Of a DNA stretch of 64,000 nucleotides, positions 47,566-56,984 are shown piece by piece. Both the position numbers and the translations under genes were made by a program. The stretch's first letter is position 1; each line of letters opens with the position of its first letter. Source of the DNA: Guyparkeria sp. WRN-7 (GTDB lineage: Bacteria; Pseudomonadota; Gammaproteobacteria; Halothiobacillales; Halothiobacillaceae). The DNA lies in assembly GCF_001641825.1 (NCBI RefSeq), contig NZ_LRFH01000014.1, positions 186,001-250,000 on the forward strand. Reading direction: 5' to 3'. Under the pieces are notes generated by a model. It did no database searches, was not told the DNA's origin, and was given only the letters and a program-made list of their open reading frames with translations.

Positions 47566-49715
47566 GTGTTTCCCGACGCCTGCTCACGCAGGGCGAGCCA
47601 GCGCGATAGCCCCCAGCCGATGCCGACGAACAGCACGGTGAGCGCGGCCAGCACACCGATGGTCGTCGGGCTTGGTTCGAGCACGGCGCGCAGCAGCTGA
47701 TCGGAGAAGATCGTCAGGGCGGCGGTGCCGGGAGCCAGTCCGGCAAGACTGCCGATCAGGAAGTCACGGAAACGGATGCGGGTCGCGCCGGCCACCAGGT
47801 TGACCACGGTGAACGGTGCCAGCGGTATCAGCCGCAGGGAAAAGACGGTCAGGATGCCGCGCCGTGCCAGCCGGCGCGAGAGCTCGTCGAGCCGCTTGCC
47901 GGCCAGCCGGCGCAGGGCCTCGCCACCGAGGAAGTGCCCGATGAAGAAGCCGAGCAGCGCCGCGAGGTTGAGCGCGCCGTAGGCCAGACCGAATCCCGTC
48001 CAGGCGCCGTACATCAGGCCCGCGACCACGACCAGTGGCGTGGCCGGCAGGCCGGCGAGCAGTGCGACCACCGCAAGCCCGAGGAAAATCCAGCTGCCGC
48101 CCGGCACCTGCCGCAGATCGCCCAGCTGCGCGAGCAGCTCTCCCGGCGAGATGGCCTCGCCGAGTGGCGTGAACTTGAGCAGGCCGGCGGCGAGCACGGT
48201 CAGGACGATTAGCCCGGCGAAGGCGGCGGCCTTGCGGCGCAGCGGTCGGCGCGCCTTCCTTTCAATGAACATGTCGATCAGCTCCTCGGGTGGTCGGGCG
48301 CGCTCGGGGTCGATGACGGCAGCGCCCGGCACCTGGCGGTCGATCTCCGGATCGAGCGTGATCTCGAGCGGTTCGAGCCAGCGGTCCTCGCCCGGTCGGT
48401 TGAGCCGGTCGATGGCCGCGCTGACACTGCCCTCGGCGCGTTCGGCCTCGGCAACCTCGCCCGGCCGGCAGCCGAGGTGTTCGCCGAGGAGTTCGTGGCG
48501 CATGGCGGCAATGGTCCGGCGGGCCTCGTCGCGGTCGCCCAGCAGCGAGAGGTTCAGTTCGCTGTCGAAGCCCATCGAGCGGTTGGAGGTGTTCGCCGAG
48601 CCCAGATTGATGTGGCGGTCGTCGCCGATCACCAGCTTGGAGTGCAGGCTGACCATGGACGGTTCCAGTCCGACCACCGCGGGGTAGAACAGCCGCAGGC
48701 GGCCGTGGCGGTCGGCCTCGCGCAGGCGATCGATCAGCCGGGCGCGCAGCACGTCCATGGTCAGGCGCTCCAGCCAGCCGTCCTTTTCCCGCGGCAGCAG
48801 CACGATCACCTCGGGGCCGGAGTCGGCCTGCAGCGAGTCCATCAGCGCGTCGCCGATGCGATGGCTGGTGAAGTACTGGTTCTCGATGTAGATGCAGTCG
48901 CGCGCCTCGCCGATCAGCCGGCACAGGGCGGTCTCGATCTCGCGCACCTCGGTCTGGTCGCGCCAGGCCGGCAGCGTGCGGCAGATGCCGACCGAGGCCT
49001 GTTCGAGGGTCACCGCGACCTGTGCTGCGGGCCAGGGTGCCTCGCCGGCCGGCAGGGCCGGTGAATCGAGCGTCTCGCCGGTGGCGCGCTGCCAGCGCTC
49101 CCGGGCCAGCTCGCCCAGGTCACGGCAGATCGGTCCGGTGAGGGCGAAGGCGAGATCGTGAAACGGTGGATAGGGATGGCCGTCCGGGTCGCGGCGCACC
49201 GGGTCGTCGGCGGCATGGTCACGGCGATCCCAGCGCCAGCGGGACGGGTCGAAGCCGCCCACCAGGGCCGTGCGGTCGTCGACCACCAGAAGCTTCTGGT
49301 GCTGCGAGGCCCCAAGCGGGTGTTCGCCGTCGTAGTGGACGCGCAGCCGTGGGTGACGCGCCATCGGTCGCGAGAACAGCGGCATCCATTCGCGCTCGAA
49401 GGCGTAGATCATGGCGAAGTTCCACGGCAGCAGGTGGATCGTCAGTCCGGGGTTCCGTTCCAGGGCCCGGTGCAAGATCGCCGTGAGGTGACAGGGCGCC
49501 TGCTCGCTTTCGCAGGGCCGTCGCATGATCACGCGGCTGTCGACATCCCAGCACAGGATCACCGCCTGATTCCGGGCCTGAGCGATCAGCTCGGCGAACG
49601 CCGGAAACCAGTTTTCGCCGTCGACGACGAGGCCGAGGCGGTCGGCGCGGCCAAGTCGCCAGAACCCTTTCGGCTTGTCGGTCGAGGTTGAGGTGGCCTG
49701 TTCCTGGGGTGGCAT
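47562..49715 (-). CDS. phospholipase D-VTT (DedA-like) fusion protein
   Basis: This 717-residue protein has two phospholipase D HKD motifs: HQKLLVVDDRTALVGGFD and HSKLVIGDDRHINLGSAN. A linker precedes a C-terminal VTT/SNARE-assoc (DedA-type) domain with membrane segments (LLAGLPATPLVVVAGLMYG, FLIGSLAGLAPGTAALTIF) and the family motif FSLRLIPLAPFTVVNLVAG. This architecture suggests a cardiolipin synthase or phospholipase-like enzyme coupled to a lipid or undecaprenyl-phosphate transporter-type domain. A preceding EEP protein overlaps it by four bases at the 3' side. Substrate is unknown. Confidence 0.9.
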   Translation of the reverse strand: MPPQEQATSTSTDKPKGFWRLGRADRLGLVVDGENWFPAFAELIAQARNQAVILCWDVDSRVIMRRPCESEQAPCHLTAILHRALERNPGLTIHLLPWNFAMIYAFEREWMPLFSRPMARHPRLRVHYDGEHPLGASQHQKLLVVDDRTALVGGFDPSRWRWDRRDHAADDPVRRDPDGHPYPPFHDLAFALTGPICRDLGELARERWQRATGETLDSPALPAGEAPWPAAQVAVTLEQASVGICRTLPAWRDQTEVREIETALCRLIGEARDCIYIENQYFTSHRIGDALMDSLQADSGPEVIVLLPREKDGWLERLTMDVLRARLIDRLREADRHGRLRLFYPAVVGLEPSMVSLHSKLVIGDDRHINLGSANTSNRSMGFDSELNLSLLGDRDEARRTIAAMRHELLGEHLGCRPGEVAEAERAEGSVSAAIDRLNRPGEDRWLEPLEITLDPEIDRQVPGAAVIDPERARPPEELIDMFIERKARRPLRRKAAAFAGLIVLTVLAAGLLKFTPLGEAISPGELLAQLGDLRQVPGGSWIFLGLAVVALLAGLPATPLVVVAGLMYGAWTGFGLAYGALNLAALLGFFIGHFLGGEALRRLAGKRLDELSRRLARRGILTVFSLRLIPLAPFTVVNLVAGATRIRFRDFLIGSLAGLAPGTAALTIFSDQLLRAVLEPSPTTIGVLAALTVLFVGIGWGLSRWLALREQASGNT

Positions 49716-49786
49716 GCGGGTGTCACCCTCCTGTTCGGGTCGAGCGCTTATGAATGGTCGTCCTCAAGGCTAGTCCAATGGCGGCG

Positions 49787-50392
49787 TCATGCCGTGAGCA
49801 ATGCCCACCAGGTCAGCGCCGCGATCAGGCACCAGGCCAGCGGCAGCACCAGCAACGGGACCGGGTGGCGCAGCTGGCTCGACAGCAGCAGTCCGATCGT
49901 GGCGATGGCCGTGGGATCGGGTGCCAGGCCGAAGAGTTCCAGTGACGCCGGCGAACGCCCCACGGCCAGCAGCAACAGGGGGTGCCCCAGCAGCCCCCAG
50001 CAGGCAATGGCCAGACCGATGCGAGCACGCCGGCCGGCATACCCGATGGCCAGGCCCGGCCCGACCAGCGCAATCGCGGCGATGGCGAGTGCCTGGGCGA
50101 CGAACACGCCTGCCAGCCAAGGGGCGAGGAGGTTGATCTCCGCGTAGAGATCGAAAAAACCCCAGGCTACCGCGGCCCACGCCGCGGCCAGGAGGATGCC
50201 TGCCGCCCGCTGGGCGACCCGCTCGGGGCGCAGGGCGAGCCACAGCATGGCGACGACCAGCAGCGCAAGCAGGCCGTGCCACGGCCACAGTTCGAGGTTG
50301 AGCCGCTCGAACAGGCGCCGATAGGTCTCCGGCGAGAACATCAGCAGGTCGCCGGGGCGATAACTCAGCCAGGTGGCGAGCGTGTCCATCAT
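49787..50392 (-). CDS. DUF6064-like membrane protein
   Basis: This 201-residue protein has about five membrane segments (WHGLLALLVVAMLWLAL, AAGILLAAAWAAVAWGFF, VFVAQALAIAAIALVGPGL, CWGLLGHPLLLLAVG, HPVPLLVLPLAWCLI). It opens with LSYRPGDLLMFSPETYRRLFERLN, which resembles DUF6064 proteins. Two ATGs lie at 50392 and 50389. It begins four bases after the aldo/keto reductase stop on the same strand. Function is unknown. Confidence 0.75.
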   Translation of the reverse strand: MMDTLATWLSYRPGDLLMFSPETYRRLFERLNLELWPWHGLLALLVVAMLWLALRPERVAQRAAGILLAAAWAAVAWGFFDLYAEINLLAPWLAGVFVAQALAIAAIALVGPGLAIGYAGRRARIGLAIACWGLLGHPLLLLAVGRSPASLELFGLAPDPTAIATIGLLLSSQLRHPVPLLVLPLAWCLIAALTWWALLTA

Positions 50393-50396
50393 GGGC

Positions 50397-51329
50397 TCAG
50401 AGCCGCGCGACGTGGCGTGCCAGTCGTTCGCGCAGGGCCTCGTCCGGCAGCGGGCCGCGCAATGCCTGCATGTTCTCGCGCATGTGGTCGACCCGGCTGG
50501 TGGCGGGGATCGCACAGGTCACCGCGGGGTGGGCGATGATGAACTTGAGCAGGGCGTCGGCCCAGTTGGCCAGCCCCGCCTCGCGGGCCCAGCCGGGAAA
50601 CGGGTGGCGCTTGACCCGGTCGATCAGCCGTCCGCCCTGGAAGGGCCGATTGGCGATGAAGGCGATGTCGCGCTCGGCGGCCAACGGCAGCAGCCGCTGC
50701 TCGGCCTCGCGGTTGGCGAGGCTGTAGCTGGCCTGCACGAAGTCGATGGGCCGCTCGCGCATGATCCGTTCGAGCTCGCGGTGGCGCCGGCCGTGCGAGG
50801 TGGTAATGCCGACGTAGCGCAGTTCGCCTGCCTCGCGCATCGCCAGCAGGGTCTCGAGGTGCGCCTCCCAGGCCACCAGGTTGTGCACCTGCATCAGGTC
50901 GAAGCGGTCGATGCCCCACAGTCGTTCACTGCGGGCGACCTGCTCGCGGGTGGCGTCCTCGTCGGGCGTCCACACCTTGCTGGCGGCGAACAGCGGATCG
51001 GTCCGCTCGATCGACGCGAGGGCATGGCCGAGGACCGCCTCGGCCGAGCCGTACATCGGCGAGGAGTCCACCAGCTGGCCGCCGCGGTCGAGGAAGGTAC
51101 GCAACACCTCGGTGCGCTGCTGGCGGGCACGCGGATCGCTGCCGACATTGAAGGTGATCCAGGTGCCCATGCCGATCGCGGCCACCGTCTCGCCGCTGGC
51201 GGGAATGCGTCGCTTGATGATCGGGTCCGCCACCGCGCGGGCGGACCCGCCCGGCAGATAGCCGGCGATGAGCCCCGCTGCGGCGGCGCGCAGCAACTGC
51301 CGCCGTCGCCTGTGGTGGGTATTCGGCAC
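50397..51329 (-). CDS. Tat-exported aldo/keto reductase
   Basis: This 310-residue protein begins with a twin-arginine signal (HHRRRRQLLRAAAAGLIAG). The AKR barrel follows with the catalytic tetrad: Asp and Tyr in LVDSSPMYGSAE, Lys in AASKVWTP, His in LMQVHNLVAW. Family cores are cytosolic NADPH enzymes, but the Tat signal implies export folded with cofactor. A homologous set of exported AKRs exists in proteobacteria; substrate is unknown. It is divergent from the diguanylate cyclase gene at 51469. Confidence 0.88.
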   Translation of the reverse strand: MPNTHHRRRRQLLRAAAAGLIAGYLPGGSARAVADPIIKRRIPASGETVAAIGMGTWITFNVGSDPRARQQRTEVLRTFLDRGGQLVDSSPMYGSAEAVLGHALASIERTDPLFAASKVWTPDEDATREQVARSERLWGIDRFDLMQVHNLVAWEAHLETLLAMREAGELRYVGITTSHGRRHRELERIMRERPIDFVQASYSLANREAEQRLLPLAAERDIAFIANRPFQGGRLIDRVKRHPFPGWAREAGLANWADALLKFIIAHPAVTCAIPATSRVDHMRENMQALRGPLPDEALRERLARHVARL

Positions 51330-51468
51330 GCCTCGTTTTCTCCCTGAAAAAGTCCCTTTCGTAACAATAGTTTTTCAGCACTGGCAGTGCCAACAACCCA
51401 GCGCTAGACTCGGTTTATGCCCCTTTCCGCATAAGGTGCGGTTGACGCTAAGGAGGCGTCGACGGCGT

Positions 51469-53178
51469 ATGCAGCGACGAATCACCCTTTTTCTGCTGCT
51501 TGCGGTGGCAATGGCCGCCGCCTTGACGGCACTGAGCGTGGCCGGGTTGGCCAGCCACCAGCTGGCCGAGGTGGGAGAGGAGCGTGTCGCCCACCTGCAC
51601 AGTCAGCTGCGCGAGCGCTTTCGTGCCTTCGACCTGTTGCTGGCCGAGGAGGAGGCACAACTCGACGAGCGCCTCGAGAACCGGCTGCCGCGCATCGACT
51701 CCGCCCTGCGTGTCTGGGTCGAGGACCCGCGTGCCGCTCCGCCGGAGGTGCTGGAGCGTCTGGCAGAACGCTTTCGCGTCGAACACCTCTACGTCATCGA
51801 TACCGACGGGGTGGTCGTGGCGACCAACTATGCCCCGGACCAGGGGCTTGACCTATCCCAGGCCGGCGAAGGAATGCGCCAGATGCTTGCCCGGCTGCGC
51901 GGCAGCGGCCAGGTATTCTCCGACCGGTTCAACATCTCCATCGCCACGGGCAAGCTGCGGAAATATGCCTATTTCGGCCCCGTGGATGCCTCCTACATCC
52001 TGGAGGCATCGCTCGACCTGCAGGAGTTCATTGCCAAGCGCCGCAGCGATCGCTACCTCGACTTCCTGTTCAACCGTCTGTTCCGGGCGCCGACCCGGAT
52101 GGACGGCCAGGTCGTCTCGCTGGACACCTTCCTCGCCAACGGGTTCGGCGCCTGGTCCCTGGGCGGTTCGGGCGAGACCTTGCCGGCCAAGGTGCTCGAG
52201 GTGTTCGAGACCACCGAGAGGGACACCGTGGTCCGGCGCCGCGGGGATCGATTGGTGCGTTACGAGCGCTATACCCGCGTCGGCGGCTCCGGCGGCGAGA
52301 CGGAGGACCTGATCACCCGGGTCGTCTACGACAACAGCGCCCAGAAGCGGCTCCTGCAGCTCACGGGCATTCTTGCCGTGGTGGCGGTGCTGGTGTTCGG
52401 CACCCTGGCCTTCCTGATCAGTCGCTGGTTGTTCTCCCGTCACCTCATCCGGCCGGTCAATCGGATTGCCGATGGGCTGGCCGGGCTGTCTCTCGGCCAT
52501 TCCGGGTCCATCGAGCCGACCGGGGTGCGCGAGCTCGACGTGATCACCCGTGGCGTCAATCAGTTGCAGGGACGCATCAAACGACGCGAGCGGGCGCTGG
52601 TGGAGGCCAACGAACGGCTCGATGCGCGGGTTCGAGCCCGCACCGCCGAGCTCGAGGAGGCCAATCGCGAACTGCAGATGCTGGCGACCCGCGACGGCCT
52701 GACCGGGCTGGCCAACCGGCGGCATTTCCTCGCAGAGGCGGAGCAGCTCTGGCTGCACGCCAGGCGTTCCGGCGAGCCGCTGGTCATTGCCGTACTGGAC
52801 CTCGATCATTTCAAGGACACCAACGACCTCTACGGGCATGCCGCCGGGGACGTGGTGCTTTGCGAGCTGGCCGCCTGCCTGCGCGGCACGTTGCGGGAGA
52901 CCGACCTGGTCGGCCGGCTGGGTGGAGAGGAGTTCGGCGTGCTGTTGCCCGACACGGACCTTGCCGGCGGCGAGTCGCTGCTGCAGCGATTGCGCGAGCG
53001 GATCGCTGCCATGCCGGTGAGCTTCGAGGGGCGGACGTTGTCCTTGAGCGCAAGCATCGGCCTGAGCCAAGCGCGGCCCGAGGATGGTGGCATTGCCGAG
53101 GCATTGTCCCGGGCGGATCGCGCCCTGTATGTCGCCAAGCGCCAGGGCCGGAACCGGGTGCGCGTGGATCGTGCCTAG
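51469..53178 (+). CDS. membrane diguanylate cyclase with periplasmic sensor and HAMP-like region
   Basis: This 569-residue protein has an N-terminal membrane segment (LFLLLAVAMAAALTALSVAG), a periplasmic region of about 290 residues with a cache-like part (HLYVIDTDGVVVATNYAP), and a second segment (LTGILAVVAVLVFGTLAFLI). A HAMP-like linker with coiled coil follows, then a GGDEF domain: RDGLTGLANRRHF, GGEEF in GRLGGEEFGVLLPD, and RETD five residues before it (I-site). It should synthesise c-di-GMP. AGGAGG stands 12 bases before the ATG at 51469. No EAL domain. Confidence 0.92.
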   Translation: MQRRITLFLLLAVAMAAALTALSVAGLASHQLAEVGEERVAHLHSQLRERFRAFDLLLAEEEAQLDERLENRLPRIDSALRVWVEDPRAAPPEVLERLAERFRVEHLYVIDTDGVVVATNYAPDQGLDLSQAGEGMRQMLARLRGSGQVFSDRFNISIATGKLRKYAYFGPVDASYILEASLDLQEFIAKRRSDRYLDFLFNRLFRAPTRMDGQVVSLDTFLANGFGAWSLGGSGETLPAKVLEVFETTERDTVVRRRGDRLVRYERYTRVGGSGGETEDLITRVVYDNSAQKRLLQLTGILAVVAVLVFGTLAFLISRWLFSRHLIRPVNRIADGLAGLSLGHSGSIEPTGVRELDVITRGVNQLQGRIKRRERALVEANERLDARVRARTAELEEANRELQMLATRDGLTGLANRRHFLAEAEQLWLHARRSGEPLVIAVLDLDHFKDTNDLYGHAAGDVVLCELAACLRGTLRETDLVGRLGGEEFGVLLPDTDLAGGESLLQRLRERIAAMPVSFEGRTLSLSASIGLSQARPEDGGIAEALSRADRALYVAKRQGRNRVRVDRA

Positions 53179-53215
53179 GGCCGGTTCCCGTCGTACGCGA
53201 TGGCGGGTACGCATT

Positions 53216-53246
53216 TTGAAAACAGAATATTCAAATATTTGATAAT
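53216..53246 (+). promoter_or_regulatory. candidate sigma-70 promoter for the GGDEF-EAL gene
   Basis: TTGAAA (53216-53221) and GATAAT (53241-53246) are separated by 19 bases (18 if TGATAA is read). They lie in an unusually AT-rich 60-base patch within GC-rich sequence, about 125 bases before the coding start. Confidence 0.4.
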
Positions 53247-53370
53247 GCTGGAATTAAAACTGATTTCAGTCCGCATCTGGACCCCGGTAGGGTAATAGTC
53301 CAATAATGCCCACACTGAGGCTGTGGGTTTGGTCATCGATGCCCGTCCCGGCGGGTCAAGGAGGAGGTGG

Positions 53371-55992
53371 ATGCGGGGCAGGCGGAAGCAGGCAGGAGGG
53401 TGGGGTCGGGCACTGGCCGATCGGCTGGCCGCCTCGTTCCGTTCGCTGCGCGCGCTGATGGTGATTGCCGCCCTGCTGGTGTCGCTGGGGCTCACCGTCG
53501 CGGTCTACCTGGTCACCGAGACGGTGTTTACCCAGGCCGTGCAACGTTCCGCGGTGCAGAACGCCCGCGTGCTCGCCGACGGCACCTTCAACGCGATGTA
53601 CCAGATCATGCGTCAGGGATGGACGCGTGAGCAGCTCAACGAATTCCTCGATTCCCTCAACCAGCGCGCCGATCCGGGCGCGGTGATCAACGTCTACCGT
53701 GGCGAGCGGGTCGACGCGCTGTTCGGCCCGCTCGCCCAGCCCGCCCCCGATGACACGGCACGCGCGGCGTTCGATACCCGTCGCACCCATGTCGAGACCG
53801 ACGCCCAGCTGGTGCGTTACGACCGTCCCCTGATCGCCAGCGGCGAATGCCTGCAGTGCCACGTCAATGCCGAGGTCGGTGACGTGCTGGGGGTGCTTTC
53901 CATCCGTCAGCCGGTCGGACCGATGATCGAGCAGGCGCACGACCAGCTGGTCGACCGCCTGATGCTGATCGTTCCCGTCCCTCTGCTGGTCGCGCTGCTG
54001 ATCGCCGGCTTTCTCAGCTGGCGGCTGGGTCGGTCGCTGCGGCGGCTCAATCGCTCGGTCGAGCAGGTCAACCGGGTCGACGATCTGGCGCATCTGCGCT
54101 TTGCCGGCGCGTCGACCGGCTTTTCCGAATTCGACGACGTGCTCGGTCGGGTGGACGTGCTGACCGACAAGGTCCGTGACGTCGCCATCGACCGCAACCT
54201 GCTCGAGTTCGAGATCGGGCTGATGGAGCACTTCGTGATCACCTCCGACGTGGTGCGCGACTGGCGGCGCTACGTGCGCGACCTGCTCGAGGAGATCAAC
54301 AAGCAGTTCACCGTTCACGGCGTGTTCACCGCCTTCTCGATCGCCGACCGGCCGGTGGGCGTGGACGTGTTCTGGCAGGGGCGGACCGATGAGGTGGTCG
54401 CCGCGCGGATCGATGCCGAGGTCAGCCGGCGGGTGGGCGAGTGCTTCGGCGGCGAGGCGCGCGAGGTGACCCCGCGGCAGCACAACGGCCATGACGGCGA
54501 ACTGCTGACCGACGCCGGTTGCCTCGACCTGCATACCAAGACACTGACGATGGACCTGCCGCCGATGCAGGGCATGGTCGGGCTGATCGTGCCGATGGGC
54601 GAGGCGCGCATGACGGTCAAGCGCCTGGTGATCGAGTCGATCCTCTCGACGCTGATCAACGTGGTCGGCTCGGTGCGCGCGATCGAGAAGCACACCGAGG
54701 ATCTCGAGTACTTCGCCACGCGCGACCCGCTCACGCGTCTGTACAACCAGCGCATGTTCTGGTCACTGCTCGAGTACGAGATCGGCCGGGCTCGCCGTCA
54801 CGAGTACCGGTTCGGGTTGATGGTCATCGACCTCGACGACTTCAAGCGCGTCAACGACCGTTACGGCCACGGCTTCGGTGACGACTACCTGCGGCGGGTG
54901 GCGGATCTGCTGCAGACGGGCCTGCGCGACGGCGACATCGTGGCGCGTTACGGTGGCGACGAGTTCGTGGCCATCCTGCCGGATGCCGACGACCGCACGG
55001 CCGAGCAGGTCGGCGAGCGGTTGCTTGCCCGTGTTCAGGAGACCTCCATCGCGGCCCCCGACGGCGAATCGCTGCGCCTGTCCCTGTCGATCGGCCTGGC
55101 GGTCGGTCCCGCGGAGGAGGGCGCGACGACCGGCCAGGTGCTGTTCTCGCTGGCCGATCAGGCGATGTACCGCGCCAAGGCCGCCGGCAAGAACCGGCTG
55201 GCGGTCGCCGATCGCGACGATGTCACCGCCGCCGAGCCGGTCGACGAGCCTGGCGCGGACGCGGTCACGTCGCTCACGGCCGAGGCGGTGTCGGTGGTCT
55301 ATCAGCCCGTCCGGCGGGGAGACGGCACGGTGGTGGGCGCCGAGGTGTTTGCCCGCGCCCGGGTCGGTGATCGTGTCGTGCCGGCCGCGGCGTTCGTGGG
55401 GGTGCTGGGGCGCGGCCAGATGATCGACGTGGTCGACCGGCGCGTGGTCGCCATGGTGCTGGCCGACCCCGCCCTGGCCGACTGCCGTGGCCAGTTGTTC
55501 TTCAATATCGCACCGACCAGTCTCCTGGAATCGCGTTTCATCGATTTCCTGCTCGAATCGATCGCCCATTCGCCGCTGAACCCCGACCAGGTGGTGATCG
55601 AGATCAGCGAGAGCCCGCTGGCCGGGGACGTCAGCGCGCTGGGCCGGCCGATGGCGGACCTGCGTGCGGCCGGCGTGCGCACCGCGATCGATCATGCCGG
55701 CTCGGGCCGGGAGACGTTCGCCTATCTGCGGCGCTTCGCGTTCGATTACCTCAAGATCGAGGCCGACTGGCTGTGCGATCGCAAGGTGAATCGCCGCGAC
55801 CGGGCGTTCATCGACGGGCTGCTGGCCATCGCCGAGACCCTCGGCGTCACGGTCGTTGCGCACAATGTCGAGACCGACGCCCAGGTCGAGCTGATCCGCG
55901 GGCTGTCGATCGAGCTGATGCAGGGCTACCGCTTCGCCCGCGAGACCGAGGCCCTGCCGTCGGCGTTGCTGCCCGCCCCGGAGGCGCGCTGA
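53371..55992 (+). CDS. haem-motif sensor diguanylate cyclase with degenerate EAL domain
   Basis: This 873-residue protein has an N-terminal membrane segment, a periplasmic sensor region with a single c-type haem motif CLQCH (Cys160, Cys163, His164) in ASGECLQCHVNAE, and a second membrane segment (LMLIVPVPLLVALLIAGFLS). A HAMP-like and linker region follows, then GGDEF (528-532, preceded by RDGD I-site) and a C-terminal EAL-like domain. The EAL motif reads EVFAR, DDFGTG is replaced by DHAGSG, and AEGVET by AHNVET, so phosphodiesterase activity is unlikely. ATG at 53371 follows AAGGAGGAGG. Confidence 0.9.
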   Translation: MRGRRKQAGGWGRALADRLAASFRSLRALMVIAALLVSLGLTVAVYLVTETVFTQAVQRSAVQNARVLADGTFNAMYQIMRQGWTREQLNEFLDSLNQRADPGAVINVYRGERVDALFGPLAQPAPDDTARAAFDTRRTHVETDAQLVRYDRPLIASGECLQCHVNAEVGDVLGVLSIRQPVGPMIEQAHDQLVDRLMLIVPVPLLVALLIAGFLSWRLGRSLRRLNRSVEQVNRVDDLAHLRFAGASTGFSEFDDVLGRVDVLTDKVRDVAIDRNLLEFEIGLMEHFVITSDVVRDWRRYVRDLLEEINKQFTVHGVFTAFSIADRPVGVDVFWQGRTDEVVAARIDAEVSRRVGECFGGEAREVTPRQHNGHDGELLTDAGCLDLHTKTLTMDLPPMQGMVGLIVPMGEARMTVKRLVIESILSTLINVVGSVRAIEKHTEDLEYFATRDPLTRLYNQRMFWSLLEYEIGRARRHEYRFGLMVIDLDDFKRVNDRYGHGFGDDYLRRVADLLQTGLRDGDIVARYGGDEFVAILPDADDRTAEQVGERLLARVQETSIAAPDGESLRLSLSIGLAVGPAEEGATTGQVLFSLADQAMYRAKAAGKNRLAVADRDDVTAAEPVDEPGADAVTSLTAEAVSVVYQPVRRGDGTVVGAEVFARARVGDRVVPAAAFVGVLGRGQMIDVVDRRVVAMVLADPALADCRGQLFFNIAPTSLLESRFIDFLLESIAHSPLNPDQVVIEISESPLAGDVSALGRPMADLRAAGVRTAIDHAGSGRETFAYLRRFAFDYLKIEADWLCDRKVNRRDRAFIDGLLAIAETLGVTVVAHNVETDAQVELIRGLSIELMQGYRFARETEALPSALLPAPEAR

Positions 55993-56024
55993 CGTCTTGG
56001 GGGTGGGACGACGGGTGCGGTTTC

Positions 56025-56951
56025 TCAGCGGCTGGGGCGCACCAGGCTGATGTCATCCAGTCGCTGGCCCGCCTGTTCGCGTGCCAGGCGCAGGAAGGCG
56101 TCCATGTAGGCCAGTCGGTGCTCGTCGCGGCGCACCGCCAGGTGCATGGTCGAGGACATGCCGTCACCCAGCGGGCGGGCGGTGACGATGCCGCGCTCCA
56201 GTTCGTCGGCGATGGCCCATTTCGGCAAGGCCGCCACGCCATGACCGCTGGCCACCCACTGGGCGATCATCGCCGTCAGTTCGGACTGCCGCGAATTCGC
56301 CGGCTCGATGCCGGCCGGGTCAAGGAAGCGGCGGTAGATGTCGAGCCGTTCGCGATCGACCGGGTAGCCGATCACCGTCTGGTCGGCGAGCATCTCGGGC
56401 TCGATGCGGGTCTCGTTGGCCAGCGGGTGTCCCGGCGCGAGCGCAAGGACCACGGGGTAGCGGAACAACGGTTCGAAGTGCAGTTCCGGGTCGTCGATCG
56501 GATCCGAGCTGATCACGCCGTCGAGCCGGCCGTCGCGCAGCGCATCGATCGCATCGAAGCCCAATGACATCGACAGGTCGGTCTCGATCGATGGCCACTG
56601 CGCCCGATAGTGCTCCAGGGTGGGAATCAGCCAGGTGAAGCAGGAATGGCATTCCAGCGCCAGGAACAGGCGCCCGGTCGCCCCGCCGGCGATCTGGCGC
56701 AGATCGCGGTCGAGCCGCTCGATCTCCGGCAGGATCACGTCGGCCCCTGCCAACAGCCGGCGGCCCGCCTCGGTCAGACGCATTGGCCGCGAACTGCGTG
56801 AGAAAAGCGGCGTCTCGTAATAGGATTCCAGTGCCCGGATCTGGTGCGACAGCGCCGATTGCGTCAGGTGCAGCCGGTCGGCTGCCGCGGCCAGCGAACC
56901 GGTCTGCTCGATGGCGCGGATGGTCTTGAGGTGACGCAGTTCCAGAAACAT
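56025..56951 (-). CDS. metR: LysR-type regulator MetR
   Basis: This 308-residue regulator matches E. coli MetR in its helix-turn-helix (LRHLKTIRAIEQTGSLAAAA) and effector domain (ALECHSCFTWLIPTLEHY, LALAPGHPLANETRI, GVAALPKWAIADE). MetR senses homocysteine and controls methionine genes. No met gene is adjacent; the target promoters are elsewhere. It converges on the GGDEF-EAL gene and lies downstream of the gorA terminator. Confidence 0.88.
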   Translation of the reverse strand: MFLELRHLKTIRAIEQTGSLAAAADRLHLTQSALSHQIRALESYYETPLFSRSSRPMRLTEAGRRLLAGADVILPEIERLDRDLRQIAGGATGRLFLALECHSCFTWLIPTLEHYRAQWPSIETDLSMSLGFDAIDALRDGRLDGVISSDPIDDPELHFEPLFRYPVVLALAPGHPLANETRIEPEMLADQTVIGYPVDRERLDIYRRFLDPAGIEPANSRQSELTAMIAQWVASGHGVAALPKWAIADELERGIVTARPLGDGMSSTMHLAVRRDEHRLAYMDAFLRLAREQAGQRLDDISLVRPSR

Positions 56952-56984
56952 GGAAAGCCCTCGCAGGAACCCTGTTCAAGGATA

